Positions 24,763-34,007 of a stretch of DNA of 64,000 nucleotides are shown one piece after another. The DNA is from DAOLCO01 sp964612555 (lineage in GTDB: Bacteria; Bdellovibrionota_C; UBA2361; SZUA-149; DAOLCO01). Position 1 is the first letter of the stretch. Each line of letters begins with the position of its first letter. Location: the NCBI GenBank assembly GCA_964612555.1, contig CAZTBW010000007.1, positions 1 through 64,000 of the forward strand. The letters run 5' to 3'. The notes beneath the pieces were generated by a model that was not told where the DNA came from, did not search any database, and saw only the letters and a program-made list of their open reading frames with translations. Position numbers and translations under genes: made by a program.

Positions 24763-26043
24763 ATGAAAAAACAAGTGCTTACTTCGGTCTCCAGTAGTCA
24801 TGAAATTCCTTTGGCAGCAGGAGGGCGGGTTCTGCCTTCTCTGGCAATTGTTCCAAGAAAATCAAGCCCTGCCGAGTTAGTCAGAAAGAAAGAGTTTAAA
24901 GGAGAGCTTTGGACTTCAAGTCAGCGACAGATGCACTCTCTTCACTATTCAGTGAGTTATAGAGCAAGTTTTAAACCGGAACTGCCTGAATTCTGTATTG
25001 GAAGATATTCTGCTCCGGGTGACATTGTGTTTGACCCTTTTTCAGGCAGAGGTACTACTGCCCTTCAGGCAGCACTTATGGGAAGAGTCCCCTACGCATC
25101 AGACGCAAACCCTCTTGCGGCACTTTTGACTGCTGCAAAACTCCAACCCGCTGCACTTGATGAGGTGGTGCTTCGTTTGCATGAAATTGATCTTCTCCGT
25201 CCGGTGCCCCTTAAGGCGTATCAGGAGATGCTTTCACCATTTTATCATCCGGATACTTATCGGGAGCTTATTAATCTTCGGCTTGCTGTAAAAAATAACC
25301 CCGATCGAATTAATAAATTTATTGAACTGCTTGCAATTTCAAGATTGCACGGTCACTCCGGGGGCTTCTTTTCAGTATATTCATTCCCTCAGATTTCAAT
25401 ACCGCCTGAAAGACAGGAGCTTATTAACAGAAAGCGACGACAGGAACCTGAATACCGTCCGGTTATTCCTCGCATTATCAAAAAAGCTGCCCAGAGTCTT
25501 CGTGATGGACTTCATAGTGAATTTCACAGATTTGCTGCTGAGGGAGTGGTGAGAAGATCAGATGCCCGTTCACTGAGCTGGCTTCAGAGAAATTCGGTTG
25601 ATTTGATAGTAGGTTCACCTCCTTTCCTTGATAAAGTGGATTATCTTACTGATAACTGGCTTGAGTTCTGGTTTACCGGGATAAGCCCTCGTACGTTTCA
25701 AAATCAGATGATGATGAGTTCAAATGTGGATGAATGGCGCTCCTTTATGAGAGATGTATTACGGGAGGCACTGAGAGTTATTAAACCAAATTCATTTATT
25801 ATTTTTGAAGTGGGAGAGGTTGAGAATGACGGAGGGCTGGTATATCTTGATGAAGTGCTTGGTGAGGAAGCGGAGCGTATAAGAGATACCGAAAAGTTTC
25901 TCAGGGTTGAAGAGGTATTGATTAACCAGCAAAGTTTTTCAAAGCTTTCAAACTGTTTTCAGGTGGAAAACAATAGAAAAGGGACAAATTCTAATAGATT
26001 AGTGGTGCTGTCCGCAGTACCATACCGATATAAGAAATCCTGA
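24763..26043 (+). CDS. Site-specific DNA methyltransferase (N4-C/N6-A class), orphan
   Basis: The 426-residue protein has the amino-methyltransferase motifs: an FDPFSGRGTTALQA motif near residue 90, the site that binds S-adenosylmethionine, and GSPPFLDKVDYLTD near 288, which takes the place of the (D/S/N)PP(Y/F) catalytic loop. The order FxGxG before SPPF is that of beta-class enzymes. A restriction endonuclease or specificity subunit is not adjacent, so it may be an orphan regulatory or protective enzyme. Its recognition site cannot be predicted. The ATG at 24763 lies 176 bp after the SGNH gene. Confidence 0.7.
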   Translation: MKKQVLTSVSSSHEIPLAAGGRVLPSLAIVPRKSSPAELVRKKEFKGELWTSSQRQMHSLHYSVSYRASFKPELPEFCIGRYSAPGDIVFDPFSGRGTTALQAALMGRVPYASDANPLAALLTAAKLQPAALDEVVLRLHEIDLLRPVPLKAYQEMLSPFYHPDTYRELINLRLAVKNNPDRINKFIELLAISRLHGHSGGFFSVYSFPQISIPPERQELINRKRRQEPEYRPVIPRIIKKAAQSLRDGLHSEFHRFAAEGVVRRSDARSLSWLQRNSVDLIVGSPPFLDKVDYLTDNWLEFWFTGISPRTFQNQMMMSSNVDEWRSFMRDVLREALRVIKPNSFIIFEVGEVENDGGLVYLDEVLGEEAERIRDTEKFLRVEEVLINQQSFSKLSNCFQVENNRKGTNSNRLVVLSAVPYRYKKS

Positions 26044-26064
26044 TTAGAAAATACTGTTTATACT

Positions 26065-27081
26065 ATGCAGCTTGATGATACTTTCATGAATTTTCTTCTG
26101 AATCATCAGAGGAAAAACAAACGGACTCTGAATTTCCTGATTCTCATGGAGTCCATTATGACGGCAGCCCGAAAGATTGATTATATGTACCGTTCGGGAG
26201 CACTGCGGCGCACCATGGGTGAAGCCGGAACGACAAATGTGCAAGGTGAGTCCGTGATGAAGATGGATCTTCTGGCACATCAGGTAGTGCTTCATTACCT
26301 GAGTGAGTCAAAACAGGTAATGGAAATTACCAGTGAAGAAGTAACTGAAGAGGTTCGCCTGAACGATGATGGGCGTTATATCGTTTACTTTGACCCGATT
26401 GATGGCTCAAGTAATGTACGACATAGCCTTCCTGTTGGATTTCTTTTTGCCGTGGTGAAGCGCGATCTTGATCGGGATGAAACATATCGTTTGAGAACGG
26501 GACGAGAGTTTATAGCTGCGGGCATGTTCCTGATTCCCTCCGGTCTTTTCACTTTTGCATTAAGAAATGCAGGTACCTGGCGTTTTATTATGGATGAAAC
26601 GGGGGTATATGTTCGTCCGACAAAGATTACATTTCCTGATTCTTCCAAGAGCTGGGAGCTATCCTGGAATGTCGCTAATACCACTGCTTTTCAGACCCCG
26701 GTGCAAAAGTGGCTCCATGAACATGAAAGTAAATACAATTTTCGATATGCAGGTTCACTTGTAGTTGATTTTCACCGATTGCTTCACAGTGGGGGGATGT
26801 TTCTCTATCCTGCAATTGTTAATCATCATGTTGCAGAAAAAAACAGACCTGAAGGCAAGCTGAGGCTACTTTATGAGGCTGCGGTTGTATCTTTTATTGC
26901 ACATGAAGCGGGTGGTTTTGCGGTAGATGAGAACGGGCTTGATCTTCTGGATGTAGTACCCCATAAACGACATCAGAGAAGTGCTTTGTATGTAGGGAAT
27001 CGTGAGCTTGTTTCGGATATTCAGGGTGTGCTTGCTGGTAGTGGGAAAAATCAGGGAAAGGGTAAAAAAGGAGCGGGTTAG
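26065..27081 (+). CDS. fbp: Fructose-1,6-bisphosphatase class I-like
   Basis: The 338-residue phosphatase has the class I metal and substrate signatures: ITSEEV near 90, VYFDPIDGSSNV near 107, AAGMFLIPSG near 150 where typical enzymes have AaGy-lYGpsT, and RYAGSLVVDFHRLLHSGGMF near 232, followed by GKLRLLYEAAVVSFIAHEAGG and the C-terminal HQRSALYVG. It would dephosphorylate fructose 1,6-bisphosphate in gluconeogenesis. The IP-S replacement in the YGPST loop is a deviation from the consensus. The gene starts 22 bp after the methyltransferase stop. It fits FBPase better than inositol monophosphatase because of the RYxGSxVxDxHR block. Confidence 0.82.
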   Translation: MQLDDTFMNFLLNHQRKNKRTLNFLILMESIMTAARKIDYMYRSGALRRTMGEAGTTNVQGESVMKMDLLAHQVVLHYLSESKQVMEITSEEVTEEVRLNDDGRYIVYFDPIDGSSNVRHSLPVGFLFAVVKRDLDRDETYRLRTGREFIAAGMFLIPSGLFTFALRNAGTWRFIMDETGVYVRPTKITFPDSSKSWELSWNVANTTAFQTPVQKWLHEHESKYNFRYAGSLVVDFHRLLHSGGMFLYPAIVNHHVAEKNRPEGKLRLLYEAAVVSFIAHEAGGFAVDENGLDLLDVVPHKRHQRSALYVGNRELVSDIQGVLAGSGKNQGKGKKGAG

Positions 27082-27121
27082 ACGTGGTGAATAACCTGCT
27101 CCGAAGAAAAAGTCCTGCAAT

Positions 27122-27156
27122 CTGCCTTTTAAACTCCGAAGAGTTTCGTGAGGCAG
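27122..27156. terminator. Hairpin downstream of fbp
   Basis: Nested stems CTGCCT (27122-27127) with AGGCAG (27151-27156) and AAACTC (27131-27136) with GAGTTT (27141-27146) close a CGAA loop. It is followed by GAAAAAGAAAC rather than a T-run on the + strand, so it is probably a weak or bidirectional terminator between convergent genes. Confidence 0.55.
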
Positions 27157-27166
27157 GAAAAAGAAA

Positions 27167-27319
27167 CTAGATTATAGACTCTACGACTTTGACATCGCCG
27201 AAGAGCCGGATCTTTGAAAAAATGTTTGCGAGTTCAGCAAGCTGCTCATATTTAAAGCAGCGTCTGATTTTTTGAAACAGTGTAGGTTGGTGAATCCTGT
27301 TCACTGCTTTTAACGCCAT
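27167..27319 (-). CDS. Small hypothetical protein, 50 aa
   Basis: An ATG at 27319 has an excellent AAAGGAGAAATC Shine-Dalgarno sequence on the minus strand and opens a 50-residue frame (MALKAVNRIHQPTLFQKIRR). The product is basic in the N-terminal half, then helical (AELANIFSKIRLFGDVKVVE). The frame extends further upstream in the same phase to an ATG at 27505 with a weaker ribosome-binding site, which would give 112 residues. I prefer the shorter start. No family was recognised. Confidence 0.4.
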   Translation of the reverse strand: MALKAVNRIHQPTLFQKIRRCFKYEQLAELANIFSKIRLFGDVKVVESII

Positions 27320-27810
27320 GATTTCTCCTTTAAAGCTAGAAACAACTTTCCTGAGAAAGTCATTTGGGGAGAACTTCAGACTGAAGTACTCTCTCAGGAG
27401 ATTTACTAGGGAAACCACGGTTCGAGTTTGCACTCGTGTTCGCGGTTCTCTGGGTGATCTCCTGAAGGGAGCTTGTCGCACATTTCTTCTAGTTCCTCTT
27501 GCCATTTCCACACTCCATGGAATAGGTGACGGAGCAATTGCTCCAAAAAATAAAAAAACCTTCCTGGTCACGTCTAACCAATCCCTGGTATCAGAGAGAG
27601 AGTTTTTATGGCGAAAGTGTGGGAGCTGCAAAGTGAGCTCTACTCTAATATCAGGGGATGGTTATTGCTTCTACCCGGTGGGAATGTCTAAAAAAGAACA
27701 GATTACCCCCAGAATAGTTAAAATAAGCTATTAGTCAATATGCAATTGTGTTATTCCCTATGAAAAATTACAATGATACTCTATTGGGGAAATCTTTAAT
27801 TTTGTGCTTT
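27320..27810. other. Gene-poor stretch between small ORF and Kazal-type gene
   Basis: About 490 bp hold overlapping open frames on both strands but none with family similarity. The + frame ending at 27734 looks like a shadow. A perfect 14-bp palindrome GGAGCAATTGCTCC (about 27532-27545) and a stem ACTTTC-CTGA-GAAAGT near 27346 are the only structures noted. Confidence 0.4.
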
Positions 27811-28470
27811 ATGAATAAATACTTCCAGATAATTATATTGTTTTCAGTACTATGCTTCATATCTGCCTGTAACTCCTCATCGGGTAAGGCTAATGAATCT
27901 TTTGCCGGGGAGGTGGCGCGTACGTTTTCCTATCATTTGAATGGTACGCTTACGACCCACGCCGGTGACCCGCTTTCAGGTATTGAGGTATCTCTCCCAC
28001 AAAAGAATCTCCTGGTACGAACTAACCAGTCAGGAGCTTTTTCTTTTACTTTTGAATCTGAAGAATCAATCGCCAGTAATCTGAATCTTTTGTTTAATCA
28101 TCCACAGAAACAGTCCAGTTTTACTCTTGATGTGAGTTCTTACCCGGAAATCTCAGTTCGGGCTGACTTTATTTTTGATGAATCACGTGCCGAGATTCTT
28201 TTTGAAGCTTTGACCCCCGACCCGGGGATAGTCACGGCAGATGAGACCACCACCTGTACCAGTGGTGGTAATGAGTGCGGAGCTTCACAGTATTGTTTCT
28301 TTATTGAGGGTGATTGCGGTAAGAACTCCGGTGTTTGTCTTCCGGTTCCTGAGGCATGTACCATGATCTATTCTCCAATCTGTGGCTGTGATGGGAAAAC
28401 GTACGGGAATGATTGTGAAGCTGCGGGGCAGGGGGTGTCTGTCAGGTACTTCAGTGAATGTAGTAGTTAG
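27811..28470 (+). CDS. Lipoprotein with Kazal-type inhibitor domain
   Basis: I chose the ATG at 27811, which gives a clean lipoprotein signal peptide (MNKYFQIIILFSVLCFISAC) with lipobox ISAC near residue 20. The longer frame from 27748 adds a leader that spoils the signal. Residues 40-130 look like a beta-sandwich domain (GDPLSGIEVSLPQKNLLVRT). The C-terminal 70 residues are Cys-rich: ECGASQYCFF, GVCLPVP, then SPICGCDGKTYGNDCEAAG, the classical Kazal CGCDGKTYxNxC core. It is a predicted outer-membrane or surface lipoprotein that may inhibit serine proteases, a type frequent in predatory and environmental deltaproteobacteria. Confidence 0.72.
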   Translation: MNKYFQIIILFSVLCFISACNSSSGKANESFAGEVARTFSYHLNGTLTTHAGDPLSGIEVSLPQKNLLVRTNQSGAFSFTFESEESIASNLNLLFNHPQKQSSFTLDVSSYPEISVRADFIFDESRAEILFEALTPDPGIVTADETTTCTSGGNECGASQYCFFIEGDCGKNSGVCLPVPEACTMIYSPICGCDGKTYGNDCEAAGQGVSVRYFSECSS

Positions 28471-28527
28471 GGACTTCTGGATCCCCCTTCGCCCCCCGTA
28501 GCACCCTTCCTGGGGCGTAGGGGGGCA

Positions 28528-29952
28528 CTAAAACTCTGCGTTTCCAGGTACTCGTGGAAAAGGAATGCTGTCCCGAATATTTGAAATACCACTTAGATAC
28601 ATAACAAGCCTTTCAAAACCGAGCCCGAAACCTGCGTGAGGGACAGTACCAAAACGTCTTGTGTCGACATACCACCAGTAATGTTCTTCAGGGAGATTGA
28701 ATTCTTTTATTCTGCTTTGAAGAACGTCCAGACGTTCTTCCCTTTGAGAGCCACCAATGATCTCTCCAAGACGAGGAACGAGTAAATCCATGGCGGCAAC
28801 CGTTTTCCCGTCATCATTAAGCCGCATGTAAAATGACTTAATTTCTTTTGGGTAGTTAGTTACAAAAACAGGACCTCCAATGTATTCCTCTGTAAGGTAG
28901 CGTTCATGTTCTGTTTGAATATCAGCTCCCCAGTGATGAGGGAACTCGAATTTTTTCCCGGATTTTTCCAGAGCAATAATTGCTTCATCATAAGTGATTA
29001 TTGCAAAATCATTTGAAATAAGCTTTTCAAGAGAATCTAAAATTCCTTTTTCAACCCAGGTGTTAAAAAATTCAAGGTCTTCTTTTGAATGTTCCAGTGC
29101 GTAGCTGATAACGTATTTTAGAAACTTTTCAGCAACATTTGCATTTCCTCTGAGATCACAAAACGCCATTTCAGGTTCAATCATCCAGAATTCGGCAAGG
29201 TGACGGGGAGTATTGGAATTTTCCGCCCTGAAGGTGGGACCAAATGTGTAAACATTTTTAAGTGCCATTGCAAAAAGCTCTGACTCAAGCTGACCGGAAA
29301 CGGTAAGATAGGTCGGAGTACCAAAAAAATCTTCCTCCCAGGCGATCTTGTTATTATCTTTATTTCTGGGGATGGAATCCAGAGGAAGGGTGCTTACCTG
29401 AAACATTTTTCCGGCACCCTCACAGTCTGATGCGGTTATGATAGGGGCATGAAGATTAAAAAAGCCATTTTCAGTGAAGAATTTATGCACTGCAAAGGAG
29501 AGCGTGCTTCGCAGTCTGAATACCGCTCCAAAGGTATTCGTGCGTGGGCGAAGGTGTGCAATAGTCCTTAAAAATTCATTGGAATGACGTTTTTTCTGAA
29601 GAGGATAAGTCTCAGGGTCAGCACTTCCCGGTACTGTAAAGTTGTTTACTTCAACTTCAACACTCTGTCCCTTGCCGAGTGACTCTTGAAGCTGCCCTTC
29701 AATATAGAGCGATGCACCGGTGGTGATGAGTTCAATTTTGTTTTTAAATTCACTATCCCTGGACAGTAAGTTATCATGGTTGAAAACGAGCTGAATGCTT
29801 TTTAAACAACTCCCATCATTTAGCTCAACAAAAGATATTCCTTTTGAATCACGTCTGGTTCTTGCCCAGCCACACAAGCTGATACTCTGAGAAGGACTTT
29901 TTTTAAATGCTTCCCGAACTGAAATGTGATCAAGCGGTGATTGAAGATTCAT
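28528..29952 (-). CDS. asnS: Asparaginyl-tRNA synthetase
   Basis: The 474-residue class IIb aminoacyl-tRNA synthetase has an N-terminal OB fold (ISLCGWARTRRDSKGISFVE) and a class II core. Motif 1 is in the region LRSTLSFAVHKFFTENGF, motif 2 is FRAENSNTPRHLAEFWMIEPE near 238, and motif 3 is GFGLGFERLVMYL near 447. PEMAFCDLRGNA and the length identify AsnRS over AspRS or LysRS. It charges tRNA-Asn. It is convergent with the Kazal-type gene; a GC-rich inverted repeat near 28484-28520 (GCCCCCC with GGGGGGC) probably serves as the shared terminator. Confidence 0.95.
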   Translation of the reverse strand: MNLQSPLDHISVREAFKKSPSQSISLCGWARTRRDSKGISFVELNDGSCLKSIQLVFNHDNLLSRDSEFKNKIELITTGASLYIEGQLQESLGKGQSVEVEVNNFTVPGSADPETYPLQKKRHSNEFLRTIAHLRPRTNTFGAVFRLRSTLSFAVHKFFTENGFFNLHAPIITASDCEGAGKMFQVSTLPLDSIPRNKDNNKIAWEEDFFGTPTYLTVSGQLESELFAMALKNVYTFGPTFRAENSNTPRHLAEFWMIEPEMAFCDLRGNANVAEKFLKYVISYALEHSKEDLEFFNTWVEKGILDSLEKLISNDFAIITYDEAIIALEKSGKKFEFPHHWGADIQTEHERYLTEEYIGGPVFVTNYPKEIKSFYMRLNDDGKTVAAMDLLVPRLGEIIGGSQREERLDVLQSRIKEFNLPEEHYWWYVDTRRFGTVPHAGFGLGFERLVMYLSGISNIRDSIPFPRVPGNAEF

Positions 29953-29970
29953 TTCTTTGGGAGAAGTCTT

Positions 29971-30699
29971 TTATACTACTCTTCTTCTTAAGGGGATTAC
30001 ATTTGATGGGGTCGGTGCTGTTTCTTCCGGTTGGGGTATCCCTCCATGAGTGCTGTTTTCGTAATTACTCTTCACAGGAAATTCAAAAGAACTCTTTTGT
30101 TTTTTATCATGTGAAATGAGCACTTCCAGTTCGTCATGTATGACTTTTAGTGCCTGGATTCTTGATTTTCGTTTAACAAGATCGGAAGAAAGCTTCAGGA
30201 GATGGGCATATTCCTCCTTCTCCATGGAGTCATATGCGAGTGCCCGTGCTTCTTTCAGATATGATTCTGCGAGAGAAAAATCAGCACAGAAATCATGCCA
30301 GAGGTTATTTAACTCAAGACTGAGGTTACTGGTGCTTCCACGAGAGAGTATATCATTTAACTGTACTCTGAAAGAGTGGTGTACCTCATACCATTCAAGT
30401 GATCTGATCTCATTGGCGTGTTCGATAAGAATGCCCGAGGTGAAAGTGGAATCCTTTGAGCTGTCTTTAGGGTGAGCACCGGAAAGTGATGAAACTTTGC
30501 CGTGGGTCTTACCTCCGGGACTCAGTCTGCTTGCACCTGAGGAAGCAGTGTAAGTGGAAGCAGGATGTCTTCTCATGGAAGCATAGAGCTTCTCAGCCTT
30601 GTAAAGCTTTGCAACGAGTATTTTTAATTTAGCGTGCAATGAAGACATTAGTTTTTCTACAGCCTTGTCCGATTTGTAATCCTTGAAAGCCGCCAACAT
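29971..30699 (-). CDS. Hypothetical coiled-coil protein, 242 aa
   Basis: I do not recognise the family. It has an N-terminal helical segment (MLAAFKDYKSDKAVEKLMSS), a Ser/Gly/Lys-rich linker about residues 45-85, and a helical core with LAYDSMEKEEYAHLLKLSSD and LKVIHDELEVLISHD. No signal peptide or membrane helix. It ends 18 bp upstream of asnS and lies 46 bp downstream of the Gfo/Idh gene on the same strand, so the three could be one operon. Confidence 0.6.
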   Translation of the reverse strand: MLAAFKDYKSDKAVEKLMSSLHAKLKILVAKLYKAEKLYASMRRHPASTYTASSGASRLSPGGKTHGKVSSLSGAHPKDSSKDSTFTSGILIEHANEIRSLEWYEVHHSFRVQLNDILSRGSTSNLSLELNNLWHDFCADFSLAESYLKEARALAYDSMEKEEYAHLLKLSSDLVKRKSRIQALKVIHDELEVLISHDKKQKSSFEFPVKSNYENSTHGGIPQPEETAPTPSNVIPLRRRVV

Positions 30700-30745
30700 T
30701 ACCTGCGCTCTGTGACAGAGTCAATCAGGGCGCAGATAATTTTAC

Positions 30746-31717
30746 CTAATACTTTATCATCTGCTGCAAGTTCGCAAGGATTTTTGCATTGGTAATACCG
30801 CTGGTAAGGGGTGCTAAAAGTTTTCCTGAGAGGATACTTTTGATAAAAAGTTCGAGCTGTATTTGATAGGTGTTGCATGGAGGAAATAATATCGGGGTGG
30901 ATTTGTTTTCCCGGGATGTTCCTTTTGTCTGAAGCTGTTTTGCCTGAAGTTTTTTCATCCGTGGAATGAGAAAGGGTGACGAACATTCTATCCCGGATTC
31001 GGGTGTCCAGAGCTGTAGTTGCTGGCTCCTTGGCATGAGCTGGGAATAGCTTCCATAGAGGACGTTTCTTCCATGACGTATTACAAGCTCCCCTTTGACA
31101 TCACAACTATTTTTACTATTAATTTCATGCCAATAGTTAATTGAGAATTCAGAGGATTTAAGTAAGTATTCCGCAAGATCAATTATGTAGCACCCTATAT
31201 CAAGAAGCCCTCCTCCTCCGAGTGATTTGATTGATCGGATATTTTCATCAGAAACCGGGGGGTAGTGAAAGCGGGTAGTAATTTCTGTTGGTTCATTCCC
31301 GAGTATTTCTTTATCAATATACTCATATAAAGGGTGGTTACGATACATAAAGCCGGTGGCAAGAATGAGCTTTTCAGAGCCTGATAATCGTTCAATTTCC
31401 TTAATTTCTTCTTCCTTCCAGCTCAGGGGCTTTTCGCATAACACGTGTTTACCGTGATTTAAGGCTTCAATTGTTAAAGCGCCGTGCAGATCGTTTGAAG
31501 TTGATATAATAACAGCATCAATATCAGGAGATTTAATGAGCTCATGGTAATCATTATACAGTTTATAATCAGTGTTTTTTTGTATGGAGTCCCGAAACCT
31601 GCTTGCAATTCCGAAGAGCTTGCAGGAATCGCTCGATTCCAGGCATGGAAGATGCACCTTTCTTGCGTGTTTACCAAAGCCTATGAGCCCAATGGATATT
31701 TCAGCTTTGTTCTTCAT
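30746..31717 (-). CDS. Gfo/Idh/MocA-family oxidoreductase
   Basis: The 323-residue NAD(P)-dependent dehydrogenase has an N-terminal Rossmann domain with IGLIGFGKHARKVHL near residue 8, ISTSNDLHGALTIEAL near 70, and GKHVLCEKPLSW near 92 (the EKP motif with catalytic Lys). The C-terminal domain has LGGGGLLDIGCYIIDLAEYL near 168 (family GGG-l-DiG-h-id). Members oxidise sugars, inositols or related compounds. The specific substrate is unknown. No sugar-nucleotide or inositol gene lies next to it. Confidence 0.87.
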   Translation of the reverse strand: MKNKAEISIGLIGFGKHARKVHLPCLESSDSCKLFGIASRFRDSIQKNTDYKLYNDYHELIKSPDIDAVIISTSNDLHGALTIEALNHGKHVLCEKPLSWKEEEIKEIERLSGSEKLILATGFMYRNHPLYEYIDKEILGNEPTEITTRFHYPPVSDENIRSIKSLGGGGLLDIGCYIIDLAEYLLKSSEFSINYWHEINSKNSCDVKGELVIRHGRNVLYGSYSQLMPRSQQLQLWTPESGIECSSPFLIPRMKKLQAKQLQTKGTSRENKSTPILFPPCNTYQIQLELFIKSILSGKLLAPLTSGITNAKILANLQQMIKY

Positions 31718-31967
31718 CTATGTCCTAAAAGAAACTTGTAAGTATAAAAAAGGTCTTCGGCTGTATTCTGATTATTTATTAACAGGCAGTTTCTAATACA
31801 AAGAGCTGATTTAATGTCAAGGAAATAAAATAAAAAAAACATCTTTGAAAAAAAATCAACCTACATTATTGTACGCACTCCGTTTTGTATCATTAAGTAA
31901 AAACAACTTGATGAATCGTCTAAATGTTTTAAGTTTGTATTGAGTTAAACAGGATTGGGGTACGTGC

Positions 31968-32975
31968 ATGGGAGTAATATGTTTTTCATCCTTGAAAGGG
32001 GGTGTTGGAAAAACAACTTTGTCATTAAATGTTGCAGCAGGATATGCTGAACGAGGTGGTGAGACTCTTCTTATAGACCTTGACCCGAGTGCACACACAA
32101 CACGTTTCTTTATGCAAGGTGATGCCTTACCTGAATCGCCACTTGCAAGACTGTTTCTTTCTTCGAGTGCAGGGGGAAGTGATTCCTTGATAGATGTTTC
32201 TGTCAGGAAGAAAATTAATCTTTTACGAGAAGTCAGAAAGCGCCTTGTGCTTTTACCGGGAGGGGCAGAGCTTCGACATTTTTTATGGGGTAAGGGCGCA
32301 AACACTTTTAAATTTCTTTTTTCCCGACTTATTAAAGAACTTAAGCCGAGTTTTGATTATATTGTTATAGATACACCTCCGGATTTCAGTGTGATTGTAA
32401 GAAATGCCATAGCTGCAAGTGATCTTGTGGTTGTTCCTGTTGATGGGAGTGCCATGAGTATTGATTGCTTGAATCAGCTGGTTTCTGATGCCGCTCATAT
32501 CAAGGGACCGGAATGGTGCATTGTGAGAAGTATGGTAAGTAAGCAGGCATCTCGCCTGAGAAAGATTTCTGAAAAGCGAATTAAAGAAAATCTTTCTGTT
32601 AAAGAATTTTCTGAAAATGATGATTTTGATGTCGATCAGGACATGATGCAGACAGAAGACGGGTTTATCTCATTTGTGAATCAGTCCGGGAGGGGTGATT
32701 TTGACAAGGATATTCCTGAAAGTAATAGTCCTATATATTTACTTGATTCTATGGTATACAGATCTGAAGAACAGAATAAACTCAGCTTTGCTGCAAAGAC
32801 TGCGTTTGAGAATAAAAAAACGATTTCGCTGGCATCTCAGTACAGAAAACTTGCAAGGGAGCTTGATGCGCTTTTGATAGTTACTGAAGAGCAAAAGGCG
32901 GGTATGGAAGAATCTGATTCGGTTTTTGATTTTTCGCTTCTTTCATCAGATAGAATGGAGTCTGCCGCCCGTTGA
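31968..32975 (+). CDS. ParA/MinD-family ATPase
   Basis: The 335-residue protein opens with the deviant Walker A SSLKGGVGKTTLSLN, followed by Walker A' LLIDLDPSAH and Walker B YIVIDTPPDF near 128. It lacks a DNA-binding N-terminal extension, so it is a type Ib-like ParA. After residue 190 it carries a charged insertion of about 90 residues (KRIKENLSVKEFSENDDFDV) not seen in canonical ParA proteins, and a final helix. No ParB or parS cluster is adjacent; it is followed by ctaB. It may segregate a plasmid, chromosome or protein cluster, or be a MinD/FlhG-like positioning factor. Confidence 0.78.
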   Translation: MGVICFSSLKGGVGKTTLSLNVAAGYAERGGETLLIDLDPSAHTTRFFMQGDALPESPLARLFLSSSAGGSDSLIDVSVRKKINLLREVRKRLVLLPGGAELRHFLWGKGANTFKFLFSRLIKELKPSFDYIVIDTPPDFSVIVRNAIAASDLVVVPVDGSAMSIDCLNQLVSDAAHIKGPEWCIVRSMVSKQASRLRKISEKRIKENLSVKEFSENDDFDVDQDMMQTEDGFISFVNQSGRGDFDKDIPESNSPIYLLDSMVYRSEEQNKLSFAAKTAFENKKTISLASQYRKLARELDALLIVTEEQKAGMEESDSVFDFSLLSSDRMESAAR

Positions 32976-33019
32976 ATTAAGTAGGGGGGGTAAATAGGAG
33001 AATTAAGTAAGGATTGACC

Positions 33020-33997
33020 ATGTCCATTTCAACTCTGGAAAAAACTTCAACAGCAGGTCGCACTGAAGGGCACTCCGGAGTATCTCTATTTTTCGATACC
33101 ATAGTCGGGCTCTATGAGCTTGGAAAACCGAAGGTGCTATCTCTCCTTCTCATTACTACTGCCTGCCCAATGGTGCTTGCTGCATCCGGGAGATTTTATT
33201 TTTATTCAATTCTTTGTGCGGTGATTGGAGGTGCCCTGGTTTCATCAAGTGCGAGTGTGATTAACTGTATCTGGGATATGGATATAGATCGTATTATGTC
33301 CCGTACTCAGAACCGTCCATTAGTAACCGGGCGAGTGAGTCCTTTTGTTGCAAGTGTCTATGCACTGGTGATCGGGATAGTTGGTGTGTTGTTTCTTGCG
33401 ATGACTCTTAACCCGCTTTCTGCTTTTTTTGCTCTTTCCGGGCATCTTTTTTATGTTTTTGTTTATACCATGTGGTTAAAACGAAGTACTCCTCAGAATA
33501 TTGTAATAGGAGGAGCTGCCGGTGCCGTTCCCCCACTGGTTGCCTGGGCAGCAACTACGGGAAAGATTGAGCTTCAGGCGGTACTTATGTTTCTGTTTGT
33601 ATTTCTCTGGACTCCCCCACATTTCTGGGCGCTTGCACTTAACAAGAACGAAGATTACAAAAAAGCAAATGTTCCAATGCTTCCTGTCATTTATGGAGAG
33701 CGGGTAACTCATCTGCAAATGCTTTGTTATTCATTATCGCTTTTACCGGTAGGTCTTCTTTTGGTGCTTTCTGATTCTAATCTTGGGTTACTGTCATTTC
33801 TCGTTTTTCTGAGTACCGGTTTTTATTTTATCTGGCAGAACTATCAATTATTTATCCTCGGCAAAAAACTCCCTTCACCTGAACTGGAAGAAAAAAAGAC
33901 AAAACTTGCATGGCAGATATTTGGATTTTCGATTGTCTATCTAGCAGTGGTATTTTTTGTATTGGTGATAGACTCTGCTTTTGTTCCGCATATGTAG
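33020..33997 (+). CDS. ctaB: Protoheme IX farnesyltransferase (heme O synthase)
   Basis: The 325-residue inner-membrane UbiA-family prenyltransferase has about eight to nine transmembrane helices. The first Asp-rich motif is NCIWDMDIDRIMSRTQNRP (N-xxx-D-xxxD), and the second is the region NKNEDYKKANVPMLPVIYGE. SKPKVLSL-type start here reads YELGKPKVLSLLLIT. It transfers farnesyl to heme B to make heme O for terminal oxidases. Start is the ATG at 33020 after TAAGGATTGACC. CtaA/Cox15 and oxidase genes are not in the window. Confidence 0.92.
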   Translation: MSISTLEKTSTAGRTEGHSGVSLFFDTIVGLYELGKPKVLSLLLITTACPMVLAASGRFYFYSILCAVIGGALVSSSASVINCIWDMDIDRIMSRTQNRPLVTGRVSPFVASVYALVIGIVGVLFLAMTLNPLSAFFALSGHLFYVFVYTMWLKRSTPQNIVIGGAAGAVPPLVAWAATTGKIELQAVLMFLFVFLWTPPHFWALALNKNEDYKKANVPMLPVIYGERVTHLQMLCYSLSLLPVGLLLVLSDSNLGLLSFLVFLSTGFYFIWQNYQLFILGKKLPSPELEEKKTKLAWQIFGFSIVYLAVVFFVLVIDSAFVPHM

Positions 33998-34007
33998 TCT
34001 GCTTCCG

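Noticed and set aside
27532..27545. GGAGCAATTGCTCC palindrome as a terminator
   Set aside because: The adjoining A/T runs are on the wrong side for both strands.
30699..30986. 95-residue minus frame overlapping the Gfo/Idh gene
   Set aside because: It is a shadow of the oxidoreductase in another phase with poor composition.
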